A stretch of 38,378 bases of DNA from Massilia timonae CCUG 45783 (GTDB taxonomy: Bacteria; Pseudomonadota; Gammaproteobacteria; Burkholderiales; Burkholderiaceae_D), in the NCBI RefSeq assembly GCF_000315425.1, contig NZ_JH992926.1, positions 356,022 to 394,399 of the forward strand. The letters are read 5' to 3'. Position 1 is the stretch's first letter, and the number at the start of each line of letters is the position of its first letter. Both the position numbers and the translations under genes were made by a program. A model generated the notes under the pieces. The model had not been told where the DNA came from, searched no databases, and saw nothing but the letters and a program-made list of their open reading frames with translations. Positions 1-7,875 of the stretch are shown one piece after another.

Positions 1-741
1 CATGTTGGCGTAGCCCTTCAGGTACACGTCCTCGTACTTCACGTTGCGCCACAGGCGCTCGACGAAGATGTTGTCCAGCGCCCGTCCTCGCCCATCCATG
101 CTGATGGCCACGCCTTCGCGCTTGAGCACGCTGGTAAAGGCGTCACTGGTGAACTGCGAGCCCTGGTCGCTGTTGAATACCTCGGGCTTGCCGTGGTGGC
201 GCAATGCCTCCTCCAGACAGTCCACGCAGAACGACGCGTCCATGCTGTTGCTGATGCGCCAGGCCAGCACACGACGCGAGTACCAATCGATGACCGCCAC
301 CAGGTAGGCAAAGCCGCGCGCCAGCCGAATGTACGTCAGGTCCGTACTCCACACCTGGTTCGGCCGCGTGACCGCCACCCCGCGCAGCAGATAGGGATAG
401 ACCTTGTGCTGCGGGTGCGGCTTGCTCGTGGACGGCCCCGGCGCCATGCCCGCCAAGCCCATTTCCCGCATCAGGCGCTGCACGCGCTTGCGGTTGACGC
501 GGTGCTCTCGGCCTCGCAGGAAGACCGCCATGCGCCGGCTGCCGTAGAACGGGCGGCTGGTGTACTCCTCGTCGATCAGGGCGCGCAGCTGGCCGTCCTC
601 CTCCTCGATGCATTCCTGTCGGGCCGCCGCCTCCAGCCGCCGATACACGGTCGAACGCGGCACGCCGGCCAGCTCGCACTGCATCGTCAGCGGTATCTTG
701 TCCTCGCGCTCGATCCACCGTGCCCGCTCGGCCGGACTCAT
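1..741 (-). CDS. IS3-family transposase OrfB (catalytic part), partial
   Basis: This is the DDE integrase-like half of the transposase, which cuts and joins the element ends. Read on the minus strand it gives SPAERARWIEREDKIPL, then HTH-like and rve-type sequence. It contains the acidic triad: STDLTYI (first Asp), NSDQGSQF (second Asp) and NIFVERLW (Glu, with 35 residues between the second Asp and the Glu). The protein runs off the window at position 1. An ATG at 741 overlaps the orfA stop codon (ATGA). The usual product is an OrfAB fusion made by -1 slippage on the run of eight A (minus strand) near 751-758. The family assignment is firm; the subgroup is not settled. Confidence 0.85.
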   Translation of the reverse strand, partial: MSPAERARWIEREDKIPLTMQCELAGVPRSTVYRRLEAAARQECIEEEDGQLRALIDEEYTSRPFYGSRRMAVFLRGREHRVNRKRVQRLMREMGLAGMAPGPSTSKPHPQHKVYPYLLRGVAVTRPNQVWSTDLTYIRLARGFAYLVAVIDWYSRRVLAWRISNSMDASFCVDCLEEALRHHGKPEVFNSDQGSQFTSDAFTSVLKREGVAISMDGRGRALDNIFVERLWRNVKYEDVYLKGYANM

Positions 742-1028
742 TCCCCAAGCTTTTTTTTGAGCCAATCCACCTGCATCTTCAGCTTGCCGATCTCGCTGTA
801 CAGCTTGTCCTCCGGGCTGCTTTCGTCCACCGGCTTCGGCCCGCGCTTGACGTCGAACAGGGCGCCGGCGTTCTCCAGGATCTCCTTCTTCCACTGGCCC
901 ACCAGTACTGGATGCACGCCGAATTCCTGCGCAATCTCCGTCACCGTCTTCACCCCACGCACCGCTTCCAACCCAACCTTGGCCTTGAACTCGGCGCTGT
1001 GCACCCTGCGTTTTTTACCTTCACTCAT
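738..1028 (-). CDS. IS3-family transposase OrfA (DNA-binding part)
   Basis: This 96-residue protein begins MSEGKKRRVHSAEFKAKVGL and carries an N-terminal helix-turn-helix (about residues 10-55, including VTEIAQEFGVHPVLVGQWKK). A short leucine-zipper-like helix at the C terminus ends in DWLKKKLGE. It recognises the IS ends and is fused to OrfB by programmed -1 frameshifting at the poly-A stretch encoding the LKKK residues. Length and order match IS3/IS911-type OrfA proteins. Confidence 0.9.
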   Translation of the reverse strand: MSEGKKRRVHSAEFKAKVGLEAVRGVKTVTEIAQEFGVHPVLVGQWKKEILENAGALFDVKRGPKPVDESSPEDKLYSEIGKLKMQVDWLKKKLGE

Positions 1029-1293
1029 TCGCTGTCATCCTTTCGCGGACGACAGCTTAAACCACCGTCTCAGATTCGGGGTCCACTATAATGTGCCTGC
1101 CACATTCTGATTTCATTGCGCCACCGTCCAAGCGGTGGCGATTCATCTTTTGTTCTAGCAGCCTTCGATGGCCTTCTTTACCTGCTCACGTGCTGACACG
1201 CATCAGACATTATTATCATTATGTCGGCTGATTCCATCACGGCTCCCGCACTAGTTCGCCCGCCACACCGTCCCGTCCCAGGTACGGTAAAAA

Positions 1294-1323
1294 TTATGGC
1301 TTTGGTGGAAAGATTCGTATAAA
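1294..1323 (+). promoter_or_regulatory. possible promoter of ietAS
   Basis: A TATAAA hexamer at 1318-1323 is preceded 18 bp upstream by TTATGG (1294-1299), a weak -35 match. It lies about 55 bp before the ietA start in the only gene-free stretch (1086-1378) between the first IS and ietA. I see nothing else in that stretch. Assignment by motif only. Confidence 0.35.
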
Positions 1324-1378
1324 ATCGACGCATAGAGATTTTCCAAGTGTCGTAACTAGTTGATTGATAAGGATTGTC

Positions 1379-2464
1379 GTGGAAAGTTTCCCGAGAAAAG
1401 AGTTGGTGAAGGTGGTTCAATCGGGAATGACCGGTTCGCGTAGCGCGTTCGCGCTCGCAGTTGGCCGGTTTGCTTCAAAGCTTAAACAAACCGACTTGGC
1501 GCTAGCCCAAGAGCTTGCGCAGTTCCTCTCTGTTGACAATGTCATGCGCGGCGCCGGGGACTTCGTCCCGACGCCAGTAGATGCCGATTCGCGAATGGAG
1601 CTTGTAGAAACCATCTTCCCAGTGGTTTTGCCAAAACGGCCTGTCTTTAGCAACACGGTTGACGGCGTGCTGTCAGGCGTGATGAAAGAATGGCGCAGCC
1701 TCGAACTGCTAATGCAGGAAGGCTTGGCGCCGGCAAGGATGTTGCTATTTTGCGGCAAGCCTGGCGTCGGCAAGACGCTTGCTGCGCACTGGTTGGCACA
1801 AGAACTCAAGTTGCCTCTGCTGACGTTGAATCTGGCGACGGTCATGAGCAGCTATCTTGGGAAAACTGGCAACAATGTACGCGCTGTGTTCGATCATGCA
1901 ATCTCTCGACCATGCGTCTTGCTACTCGATGAGTTCGACGCGATCGCAAAGCGGCGCGATGACGACAGCGATGTCGGCGAACTCAAGCGCTTGGTCAACG
2001 TGCTCTTGCAGGCCCTCGACGACTGGCCAGCGAACTCGCTGTTAATTGCGGCAACGAATCACGGTGAACTCCTCGACCCTGCAGTGTGGCGCCGGTTCGA
2101 TCACGTCGTCCAGTTCGAGCCCCCTTCACCGGAGTTGATTGTGGAGTATTTGCAGGATCTGCCGATGGGCGAGAACATCCGCCGGAATCTGGCTGCCCTG
2201 CTGCACGGGGAATCGTTCAGCTCGATCGGCCACCTCATCCATTCGTCTCGTAAAACCGCCCTCCTCGAGCAATCGGCGCTCGTACCGATTCTGGTCAAGA
2301 ATGCCTTGCAGCTCAGGATGAGAAAAGGCGACATGGTTAAACCGCATGAAGGCGAGATGCTTCTGTTGCATCTGGAAGGCCTATCGCGACGGGAAATCGC
2401 ATCTCGGCTGGGGAAAACCCATCCTACAGTGAGCAGTGTCATCAAACGTTACCTCGGGGAGTAA
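1379..2464 (+). CDS. ietA: IetA-type AAA+ ATPase of a protease/ATPase toxin-antitoxin and defence pair
   Basis: AAA+ ATPase with Walker A GKPGVGKT (about residues 126-133), Walker B LLLDEFDAI (acidic pair near 184-185), a sensor-1 AATN motif and a candidate arginine finger in VWRRFDHV. The last ~35 residues form a helix-turn-helix-like segment (LSRREIASRLGKTHPTVSSV), so the protein may also bind DNA. The GTG at 1379 is preferred as start because an AAGGA sits 5 nt before it; an in-frame TTG at 1364 has no ribosome site. The subtilase gene follows after 6 bp. This pair matches IetA/IetS of the Agrobacterium Ti plasmid, where the ATPase restrains the toxic protease; ietAS homologues were later reported as anti-phage defence. 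Family assignment comes from domain architecture and gene order. Confidence 0.85.
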   Translation: MESFPRKELVKVVQSGMTGSRSAFALAVGRFASKLKQTDLALAQELAQFLSVDNVMRGAGDFVPTPVDADSRMELVETIFPVVLPKRPVFSNTVDGVLSGVMKEWRSLELLMQEGLAPARMLLFCGKPGVGKTLAAHWLAQELKLPLLTLNLATVMSSYLGKTGNNVRAVFDHAISRPCVLLLDEFDAIAKRRDDDSDVGELKRLVNVLLQALDDWPANSLLIAATNHGELLDPAVWRRFDHVVQFEPPSPELIVEYLQDLPMGENIRRNLAALLHGESFSSIGHLIHSSRKTALLEQSALVPILVKNALQLRMRKGDMVKPHEGEMLLLHLEGLSRREIASRLGKTHPTVSSVIKRYLGE

Positions 2465-2470
2465 TCAGGA

Positions 2471-4651
2471 ATGGCGGCAACGAACATCATTTTGGGATAC
2501 GGCGAGACGCTCACGCAGCCTTTCACGCTCAAGCGCGGATCGGGACTTAAAAAGTACCCGTATAACATCGCGCAGCAGCGAGAATTCTTGGGCAAGCAAC
2601 TTGATCTGTTATTGCACACCCATCATGCACAGCCGCCGGCGCTCAAGCCTCGCGGCGAGTCCGTTGCCAGGTTTACGTTACATCCTGCCTTCCTCGCTAA
2701 AACACATCATCCCAATAACCTGCTCAAGGCAAGCGGCTTGCGTTGCGTGGGAAGTCGCTCAGCTCGCGTAGTGCCGCGCGACGTCGCAAGCAGCCGCCAA
2801 CGTGCAGGTGAAGCGACCTTCACCGCAGCTTTGTATGTCGCAGGTACCGAGGTAGCATTCAGTAAGTTGAAGAGAATGCTTTTTTCGGAAGAGATTTCCG
2901 AAACGCAGCAGAAGGCACTCTGTCGATTCGAACTCCTGGAGGAGTTCAGCGCTGCGGACAAGAACTTCGCCAGGAATTCGGATCAAGCGCTGGCCTCTCT
3001 TGAGGTTGTCCTGCATGCCGCTGTCGAAGATGCCGACATCATCAAAGCGTTCGCATCCTACGTCGCCTCGCTAGGTGGAACAGCTGAAGTATCACGTGCG
3101 CTGAGCGTATCTGCCCTGACATTCATTCCAGTGCGCCTGGCGGCCGCTAAAGCGCAGGATCTGGCAGCGTTCCAATTTGTGCGGGCGGTGCGGGTGATGC
3201 CGTCATTACGTATCGGCGGCAGGGACATGCGTAGCTCGAGCGTCGTCGCGCCTGCTTTAACTGAGCAGCCGGCGATCGACACCAAGCTGAAGGTTGCAGT
3301 GTTCGACGGCGGCATCGGTCACACCGACCTGGGCCGGTGGGTACAAGAGACAATCTTGCCAGGTGCAGAGACGACCTCGGCGGCCTATCTCAATCATGGC
3401 AACGGTGTGACCAGCGCTCTGCTGTTCGGACCACTTGACGAAGATAGCGAGCAGTTCCCGCGCCCTTATGCAGACGTGCATCACTACCGCTGCATCAGCC
3501 CGTCGTTGCAGCTTTCCGATAATGTGCCCGATGTCGACCTCTACGATGTGCTCAAGAATATCGACCATGTCCTCAAAACTGAGCAATACGACTTTGTGAA
3601 CTTCAGCATCGGGCCATATATGCCGATGGATGATGACGAGGTCCATCCATGGACGGCGCTAATCGACAGTCATCTCGCCTCTGGCAACACGCTGGCAGCT
3701 ATCGCGGTCGGTAATGATGGCGAAAAGGAATGGCCGGAGAGCCGGGTGCAGCCTCCTTCCGATATGGTCAATGCCCTGGCGGTGGGCGCCTGCGACGGCA
3801 CAGGTTTGTCCTGGGAGCGCGCGCCCTATAGCTCACACGGTCCCGGCCGCAGCCCTGGCATGATCAAACCCGATGGCGTAGCCTTCGGTGGTTCGGAAGA
3901 GGAACCCTTCGTCGTCTACAACGCTCTCAGTGGTCACTACGCTCACACGACAGGCACCAGTTTTAGCTCTCCAGCGACCCTTAGAACAGCGATCGGCGTG
4001 AAGGTCTCCCTCAATTCTCCGTTGAGCGTTTTAGCGGTTCGCGCCTTGATGTCGCACCACGCTAGCCGGCCAAAGCACATGCTGATGAGCCACATCGGAC
4101 ACGGCCGGTTTCCTCAAAGTGTCGATGAAGTCTTGACGTGCGAGGACAACGAAGTGCGAGTAATCTATCAGGGCACCCTGCAGGCCGGACAGAATCTGCG
4201 CGCGCTCATCCCGTTCCCCTCCCTGCCATTGAATGGGAAAGTCACTCTTCGCGCGACGCTGTGCTTTGCCAGTCATACCGATCCTGAACACGCTGTGAAT
4301 TACACGCGTGCCGGGCTGACGGTGCTGTTGCGTCCGAAGAAGACGTCGAAGAAAACGATGCCATTTTTCTCGTCATCGAAGATGTACACGACCGAGCTCG
4401 AAGCGCGCACTGACGAGCAAAAGTGGGAGACGACGCTCAAACATGAACATCGGTTCAACGTCGACACGCTAGACGATCCGCTTTTCGACATCACGTACGG
4501 CGCGCGTGAGGACGGACAAAGCGTCGACAACGCCGCCCTCCCCGCTTTGCCATATGCGATGGTTGTAACAGTCGCCGCTGAAGACACGCCTGGCGTCTAC
4601 AATAATATTCGGCAGCGCTACGGTAATCCCCCCATTTTTAGAGCACGCTAA
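2471..4651 (+). CDS. ietS: IetS-type subtilisin-like serine protease, C terminus replaced by IS sequence
   Basis: S8-family (subtilase) protease of 726 residues with no evident signal peptide, so probably cytoplasmic. The catalytic residues are all visible: Asp279 in VFDGGIG, His309 in NHGNGVTSALL, oxyanion Asn415 in AVGNDGE and Ser497 in GTSFSSP. About 270 residues precede the catalytic domain and about 200 follow it. It is translated right behind ietA and is the presumed toxin/effector of the pair. Native sequence stops at codon 717 (position 4621). The last nine residues, GNPPIFRAR, and the stop codon are encoded by the terminal inverted repeat of the IS3-family element inserted there. The triad is far upstream of the break, so the protease may still fold, but loss of the tail could affect control by IetA. 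Confidence 0.85.
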   Translation: MAATNIILGYGETLTQPFTLKRGSGLKKYPYNIAQQREFLGKQLDLLLHTHHAQPPALKPRGESVARFTLHPAFLAKTHHPNNLLKASGLRCVGSRSARVVPRDVASSRQRAGEATFTAALYVAGTEVAFSKLKRMLFSEEISETQQKALCRFELLEEFSAADKNFARNSDQALASLEVVLHAAVEDADIIKAFASYVASLGGTAEVSRALSVSALTFIPVRLAAAKAQDLAAFQFVRAVRVMPSLRIGGRDMRSSSVVAPALTEQPAIDTKLKVAVFDGGIGHTDLGRWVQETILPGAETTSAAYLNHGNGVTSALLFGPLDEDSEQFPRPYADVHHYRCISPSLQLSDNVPDVDLYDVLKNIDHVLKTEQYDFVNFSIGPYMPMDDDEVHPWTALIDSHLASGNTLAAIAVGNDGEKEWPESRVQPPSDMVNALAVGACDGTGLSWERAPYSSHGPGRSPGMIKPDGVAFGGSEEEPFVVYNALSGHYAHTTGTSFSSPATLRTAIGVKVSLNSPLSVLAVRALMSHHASRPKHMLMSHIGHGRFPQSVDEVLTCEDNEVRVIYQGTLQAGQNLRALIPFPSLPLNGKVTLRATLCFASHTDPEHAVNYTRAGLTVLLRPKKTSKKTMPFFSSSKMYTTELEARTDEQKWETTLKHEHRFNVDTLDDPLFDITYGAREDGQSVDNAALPALPYAMVVTVAAEDTPGVYNNIRQRYGNPPIFRAR
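4618..4621. repeat. left copy of 4-bp target-site duplication (CTAC)
   Basis: CTAC directly precedes the left IS terminus (GGTAATCCCCCC) and recurs at 5816-5819 directly after the right terminus. Duplications of 3-5 bp are normal for IS3-family transposition. Confidence 0.85.
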
Positions 4652-4660
4652 AAGTAGAGG

Positions 4661-5488
4661 CTAAGCGGCCAGTGCCAATTTCTGTTTTGGCGTGATACCG
4701 CCGAGTGCCATGTTGGGCCGGTCGTGATTGTAGGTCCACAACCAGTTGGTAGCAAATTCCTGGATCTCTTCGAGCGTCTCGAACAGGTGATGCGCAAGCC
4801 AATCGTAACGCACAGTCCTGTTGTATCGCTCGACGTAGGCGTTCTGTTGCGGTTGTCCTGGCTGGATGAAATCGATGCGGATGCCGCGTTTTGCAGCCCA
4901 CGCCAAAGTCACCGCGCTGATGTATTCAGGGCCGTTGTCGCAGCGGATGGCTTCCGGTTTGCCGCGCCATTCGATGATCCGGTCGAGCGAGCGTATCACG
5001 CGCTCGGACGGCAGCGAGAAATCGACTTCGATCCCCAAGCCCTCGCGGTTGAAATCATCGATGACGTTGAACAAACGGATGCTCCGCCCGTCGGCGAGCT
5101 GGTCGTGCATGAAGTCCATCGACCAGCTCTGATTGATCGCGAGCGGCACCGCCAGCGGCAGCGGCTTTTCACGTACCAGACGATGACGCGGCTTGATCCG
5201 CAGATTCAGCTCGAGCTCGCGGTAAATCCTGTAGACGCGCTTGTGGTTCCATCTGAAGCCCTTGACGTTGCGCAGATACAGGAAGCACAGCCCGAAGCCC
5301 CAGTTGCGCTGGTTGTTCGTCAGTCGCACCAGCCAGTCCGCGATGAGGACGTTTTCCGCATCCAGCTTGGCCTTGTAGCGGTAGCAGGTCTGGCTGATGC
5401 CAAACGCTTTGCACGCCAGCTTGACCGTGGCTGCCCGCTCCGTTACGGCCCATTGCGCCATCTCCCGCCGCTGAGATGGCGCTACCAT
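4661..5488 (-). CDS. IS3-family transposase OrfB, IS407-like
   Basis: 275-residue catalytic subunit, counted from ATG 5488 (MVAPSQRREMAQWAV). It has an HTH_21-like segment followed by an rve integrase core: SWSMDFMHD (Asp), RCDNGPEYIS (Asp) and QNAYVERYNRT (Glu). The C-terminal NHDRPNMALGGITPKQKL is typical of the IS407 branch. It is probably produced mainly as an OrfAB fusion by -1 slippage on the seven A (minus strand) at the end of orfA; an open frame continues upstream of 5488 only as out-of-frame orfA sequence. It appears intact. Confidence 0.9.
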   Translation of the reverse strand: MVAPSQRREMAQWAVTERAATVKLACKAFGISQTCYRYKAKLDAENVLIADWLVRLTNNQRNWGFGLCFLYLRNVKGFRWNHKRVYRIYRELELNLRIKPRHRLVREKPLPLAVPLAINQSWSMDFMHDQLADGRSIRLFNVIDDFNREGLGIEVDFSLPSERVIRSLDRIIEWRGKPEAIRCDNGPEYISAVTLAWAAKRGIRIDFIQPGQPQQNAYVERYNRTVRYDWLAHHLFETLEEIQEFATNWLWTYNHDRPNMALGGITPKQKLALAA

Positions 5489-5748
5489 TTTTTTGTGAGC
5501 GCCTCCGCGACGATCTCTGCCTTGAGGCGCTCCTCGACGTACATCTTCTTGAGCCGCCGGTTTTCCTCTTCCAACTCCTTCATGCGTGCCATCAACGAGG
5601 CGTCCATTCCGCCGAATTTGGAGCGCCACTTGTAGAACGTGGCGTTGCTGATGCCGTGCTCGCGGCACAGCTCTGGCACCGGGCTACCGGCTTCGGCTTG
5701 CTTGAGGATGGCGATAATCTGGCTGTCGGTAAAGCGGGACGTCTTCAT
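5482..5748 (-). CDS. IS3-family transposase OrfA, IS407-like
   Basis: 88-residue HTH protein starting MKTSRFTDSQIIAILKQAEA, with a second half that is a coiled-coil-like helix (RMKELEEENRRLKKMYVEER). It binds the IS ends and joins with OrfB through frameshifting. The stop codon follows the poly-A slippage run. Length and sequence are typical for the subgroup. Confidence 0.92.
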   Translation of the reverse strand: MKTSRFTDSQIIAILKQAEAGSPVPELCREHGISNATFYKWRSKFGGMDASLMARMKELEEENRRLKKMYVEERLKAEIVAEALTKKW

Positions 5749-5815
5749 GTAGAGCTTTCTGTGTCTTAAGTAGAAAATTCTACTTCTGAACGCGCTCTTT
5801 TTGTGGGGGGATTAC

Positions 5816-5819
5816 CCTA
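5816..5819. repeat. right copy of 4-bp target-site duplication (CTAC)
   Basis: Matches 4618-4621 on the other side of the IS3-family element. It marks the exact insertion point in ietS. Confidence 0.85.
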
Positions 5820-5895
5820 CCAGACGCTGCAACCAGTCGAGATTCGCCAAGAGGTGCGCATTCAGAGCGGCACCGGGAAATCTCAACCGAGTTAA
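5820..5895 (+). pseudogene. ietS: severed 3' end of ietS
   Basis: Joining 4621 to 5820 (IS plus one CTAC removed) keeps ietS open for 35 more codons, starting PDAATSRD and ending at TGA 5925-5927, 8 bp into the recombinase gene. The frame one base later (from 5821) reads QTLQPVEIRQEVRIQ and ends at TAA 5893-5895. Its composition looks more like a genuine beta-strand C terminus, but it would need a one-base difference at the CCC of 5819-5821. Either way the segment is now cut off from the protease start. Which frame was native cannot be settled from this sequence alone. Confidence 0.6.
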
Positions 5896-5919
5896 ATTCC
5901 CGTAAAACAGTACGTTTCA

Positions 5920-7116
5920 ATGTCTGAACAGATAGCCGCCGTCCTCGAAGAAATTTCCGTTCCGCCTATGGAGGTGATGACGGTATCACGCGACCTGGAT
6001 GGGTCCGTTGGGTCTAATCGCGAGTGGCATGTGCCGAGGCAGATCAGCGCGAACACCGATGTCGCGGCGGTGCTGGCTTGGCTCGCGAACTTTGTCCATA
6101 AAAAGGCCACGTTCGACGCCTATCGAAAAGAGGCTGAGCGGCTGCTTCTCTGGTGTGTGCTTCAGCGTGCCAAGCCGCTGTCTTCCCTGACGCACGAAGA
6201 TTGGTTGGCCTATCAGGCATTCTTGGGCAACCCCTTGCCCCGAGACCGATGGGTGAGTGAACAGAGTCGCAGACATCCTCGCAATGATCCGCGTTGGCGC
6301 CCGTTCGCAGGGGCATTGTCAGCGTCAAGTCAAAGGCAGGCGGGTATCATATTGACGTCGATGTTCGCCTGGCTTGTCAGTGCAGGCTACCTGGCAGGCA
6401 ATCCGCTCTCGCTTTCCCGCCAAAGAGGTCGCGCACGGGCGCCTCGTATTGAACGCTATTTTGACGATGAACTCTGGCTAGAAGTAAAGGCCACGATTGA
6501 CGCCATGCCGCGCGAAACGCCGAGGGAGCGTGAGCGATATCTGCGACTGCGGTGGTTGTTCACATTGCTCTATGTGTGCGGTATACGCATCTCGGAGATT
6601 GCCGAGAACAATATGGGCAGTTTCTTCTGCAGGCGCGACCGCGATGGCAGCGAACGGTGGTGGCTCGAGATCCTCGGCAAAGGAAGTAAGGTACGCCTAG
6701 TGCCGGCGACCAATGAATTGATGAACGAACTCGGCCGATATAGGCGTGAACTAAGCTTCCCTGCGCTGCCTGTACCTGGAGAGTCGACGCCGCTGCTACT
6801 GCCCATCGGCGGGAAGCCTAAGGCGATGAGTCGCGGCGGGATCCACGATATCATCAAGGCTGTTTTCGCGATGACGGCCGAGCGAATCGAGCTCAAGGGA
6901 CCACAATTCGTGCATGTTGCTCATCGAGTCAGTCAGGCATCGGCGCACTGGTTGCGGCATACCGCGGGGTCACACATGGCGAACAACTCCGTAGACTTGC
7001 GGCATGTCAGAGACAATCTGGGTCACGCTTCGATCAGCACCACTAGTGGTTATCTGCACGCACCGGACGACACGCGGCACAACGATACTGAAGACAAGCA
7101 TCGAGCGAATTGGTAG
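5920..7116 (+). CDS. tyrosine recombinase / phage-type integrase
   Basis: 398-residue site-specific recombinase. The N-terminal SAM-like, core-binding region (about residues 45-180) is followed by the catalytic domain. Active-site residues can be read in order: Arg in YVCGIRISEIA, Lys in LGKGSKVRLV, His-x-x-Arg in SAHWLRHTAG, a His in NLGHASISTT, and the nucleophile Tyr in TSGYLHA. It would cut and rejoin attachment sites through a 3'-phosphotyrosine link. Its ATG overlaps the reconstructed longer ietS frame, which suggests the two were once translationally coupled. It has no close phage neighbours, so it is more likely a plasmid, island or transposon integrase. No att site is recognisable. 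Confidence 0.9.
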   Translation: MSEQIAAVLEEISVPPMEVMTVSRDLDGSVGSNREWHVPRQISANTDVAAVLAWLANFVHKKATFDAYRKEAERLLLWCVLQRAKPLSSLTHEDWLAYQAFLGNPLPRDRWVSEQSRRHPRNDPRWRPFAGALSASSQRQAGIILTSMFAWLVSAGYLAGNPLSLSRQRGRARAPRIERYFDDELWLEVKATIDAMPRETPRERERYLRLRWLFTLLYVCGIRISEIAENNMGSFFCRRDRDGSERWWLEILGKGSKVRLVPATNELMNELGRYRRELSFPALPVPGESTPLLLPIGGKPKAMSRGGIHDIIKAVFAMTAERIELKGPQFVHVAHRVSQASAHWLRHTAGSHMANNSVDLRHVRDNLGHASISTTSGYLHAPDDTRHNDTEDKHRANW

Positions 7117-7328
7117 CGTCGGCAGAAAAGACACAGCGATTCTTAGCTTTGGCAGCATTAGCCGACGTTCTTAACCAGGACAATGACCCCCTCATGCTCA
7201 AGGCGTCCGTTCGCCTCGGCAGCGGGACGCGCTGTACACTCGCGTTGGCCCTGGAACTCGCCCATGCCTACGCTAGTAATTGGCCGGGTACAGTTCGCGC
7301 TCGACCAACTCGATCATTATATGGATGA
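7110..7328 (+). CDS. short ORF after the recombinase, probably truncated remnant
   Basis: A TTG-started frame overlaps the recombinase stop and reads VASAEKTQRFLALAALADVL, then QDNDPLMLKASVRL and LALALELAHAYAS. This first ~50-residue stretch looks like real helical protein sequence. After about 7270 the frame runs antisense through the end of gmhA and is unlikely to be native. I read it as the 5' part of a gene once cotranscribed with the recombinase and cut by the junction to the gmhA-czcD block. No family recognised. Confidence 0.35.
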   Translation: MVASAEKTQRFLALAALADVLNQDNDPLMLKASVRLGSGTRCTLALALELAHAYASNWPGTVRARPTRSLYG

Positions 7329-7857
7329 TCTTGATGTGTAGCTCTTGAGTACGGTCAGCAAAATTACCGCCCGGGCAGCTGATGCAGACGTCTGAGAAGT
7401 CCTCCAATGGCGAGCCAGCAGTCCCTGTCAAAGCGATCACGACCATACCAAGCTTTTGCGCCATCTGGGCCGCGACCAGAATCGAAGGGCTTTTCCCGCT
7501 CGTACTGATCGCGAGCAGTACATCGCCCGCACGACCATGGGACTCGATGTAACGGGCGAACACCTGATCGTATCCATAGTCGTTTGCAACGCAGGTGATA
7601 TGAGTTGGGTCGCTAATTGCGGTTGCGGCGATCCCGGGCCGATCACGACGGAAGCGTCCTGTCAGTTCTTCCGCGAAATGCATGGCGTCGCACATTGAAC
7701 CGCCATTCCCGCAAGAAAAAGCCCTTCCTCCCTTGCCGAACGATGTCACCAGTACCTGTGCGGCGTCAGCCACGGTTTGCAGCTTGGTTGCGTCGTTCAC
7801 GAACAAGTCCAGAGCGTGCCGCGCTTCGGTCAGCCCATTCTTGATATGTTCAATCAT
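7273..7857 (-). CDS. gmhA: phosphoheptose isomerase (sedoheptulose 7-phosphate isomerase)
   Basis: 194-residue SIS-domain enzyme that converts D-sedoheptulose 7-phosphate to D-glycero-D-manno-heptose 7-phosphate, the first step of the heptose precursors of LPS core. Visible are the sugar-phosphate motifs FSCGNGGSMCDAMHFAEEL (about 47-65) and LLAISTSGKSPSI (about 115-127). The metal/active-site residues known from E. coli GmhA are also present: His and Glu in AMHFAEE, Gln and His in RTQELHIKIIHI. The ATG at 7857 has an AGAGAAGAG ribosome site and follows the czcD stop by 18 bp, so the two genes form one unit. An extra heptose gene inside a metal-resistance block is unusual and suggests envelope remodelling under metal stress. 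Confidence 0.9.
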   Translation of the reverse strand: MIEHIKNGLTEARHALDLFVNDATKLQTVADAAQVLVTSFGKGGRAFSCGNGGSMCDAMHFAEELTGRFRRDRPGIAATAISDPTHITCVANDYGYDQVFARYIESHGRAGDVLLAISTSGKSPSILVAAQMAQKLGMVVIALTGTAGSPLEDFSDVCISCPGGNFADRTQELHIKIIHIMIELVERELYPANY

Positions 7858-7875
7858 ATGCTCTTCTCTATAAAA

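Larger units (their letters stand above)
1..1085 (-). mobile_element. IS3-family insertion sequence, cut by window edge
   Basis: Two overlapping leftward frames, orfA and orfB, with an A-run frameshift site between them are the classic IS3 layout. The end inside the window is probably near 1085, where the sequence reads 5'-TGGACCCCGAATCTGAG on the minus strand, starting with the TG dinucleotide usual for this family. The other end lies outside the window, so the inverted repeat pair and target duplication cannot be checked. The exact boundary is an inference. Confidence 0.85.
4622..5815 (-). mobile_element. complete IS3-family element (IS407-like subgroup), 1194 bp
   Basis: The termini are imperfect inverted repeats. 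The left reads GGTAATCCCCCCATTTTTAG, the right in reverse complement reads GGTAATCCCCCCACAAAAAG, and similarity continues through AGAGC.CG and AGTAGA for about 35-40 bp. The flanks carry the same 4-bp word CTAC. Inside lie orfA and orfB with an A-run slippage site. The element has landed in the 3' end of ietS, in the opposite orientation. Confidence 0.92.

Noticed and set aside
1178..1420. Open minus-strand frame across the ietA upstream region
   Set aside because: No ribosome site, unusual composition and overlap with the ietA start and its promoter-like sequence; looks like chance.
4724..5635. 303-codon plus-strand frame inside the second IS3-family element
   Set aside because: It is the antisense of the orfB/orfA reading frames, which carry the transposase motifs.
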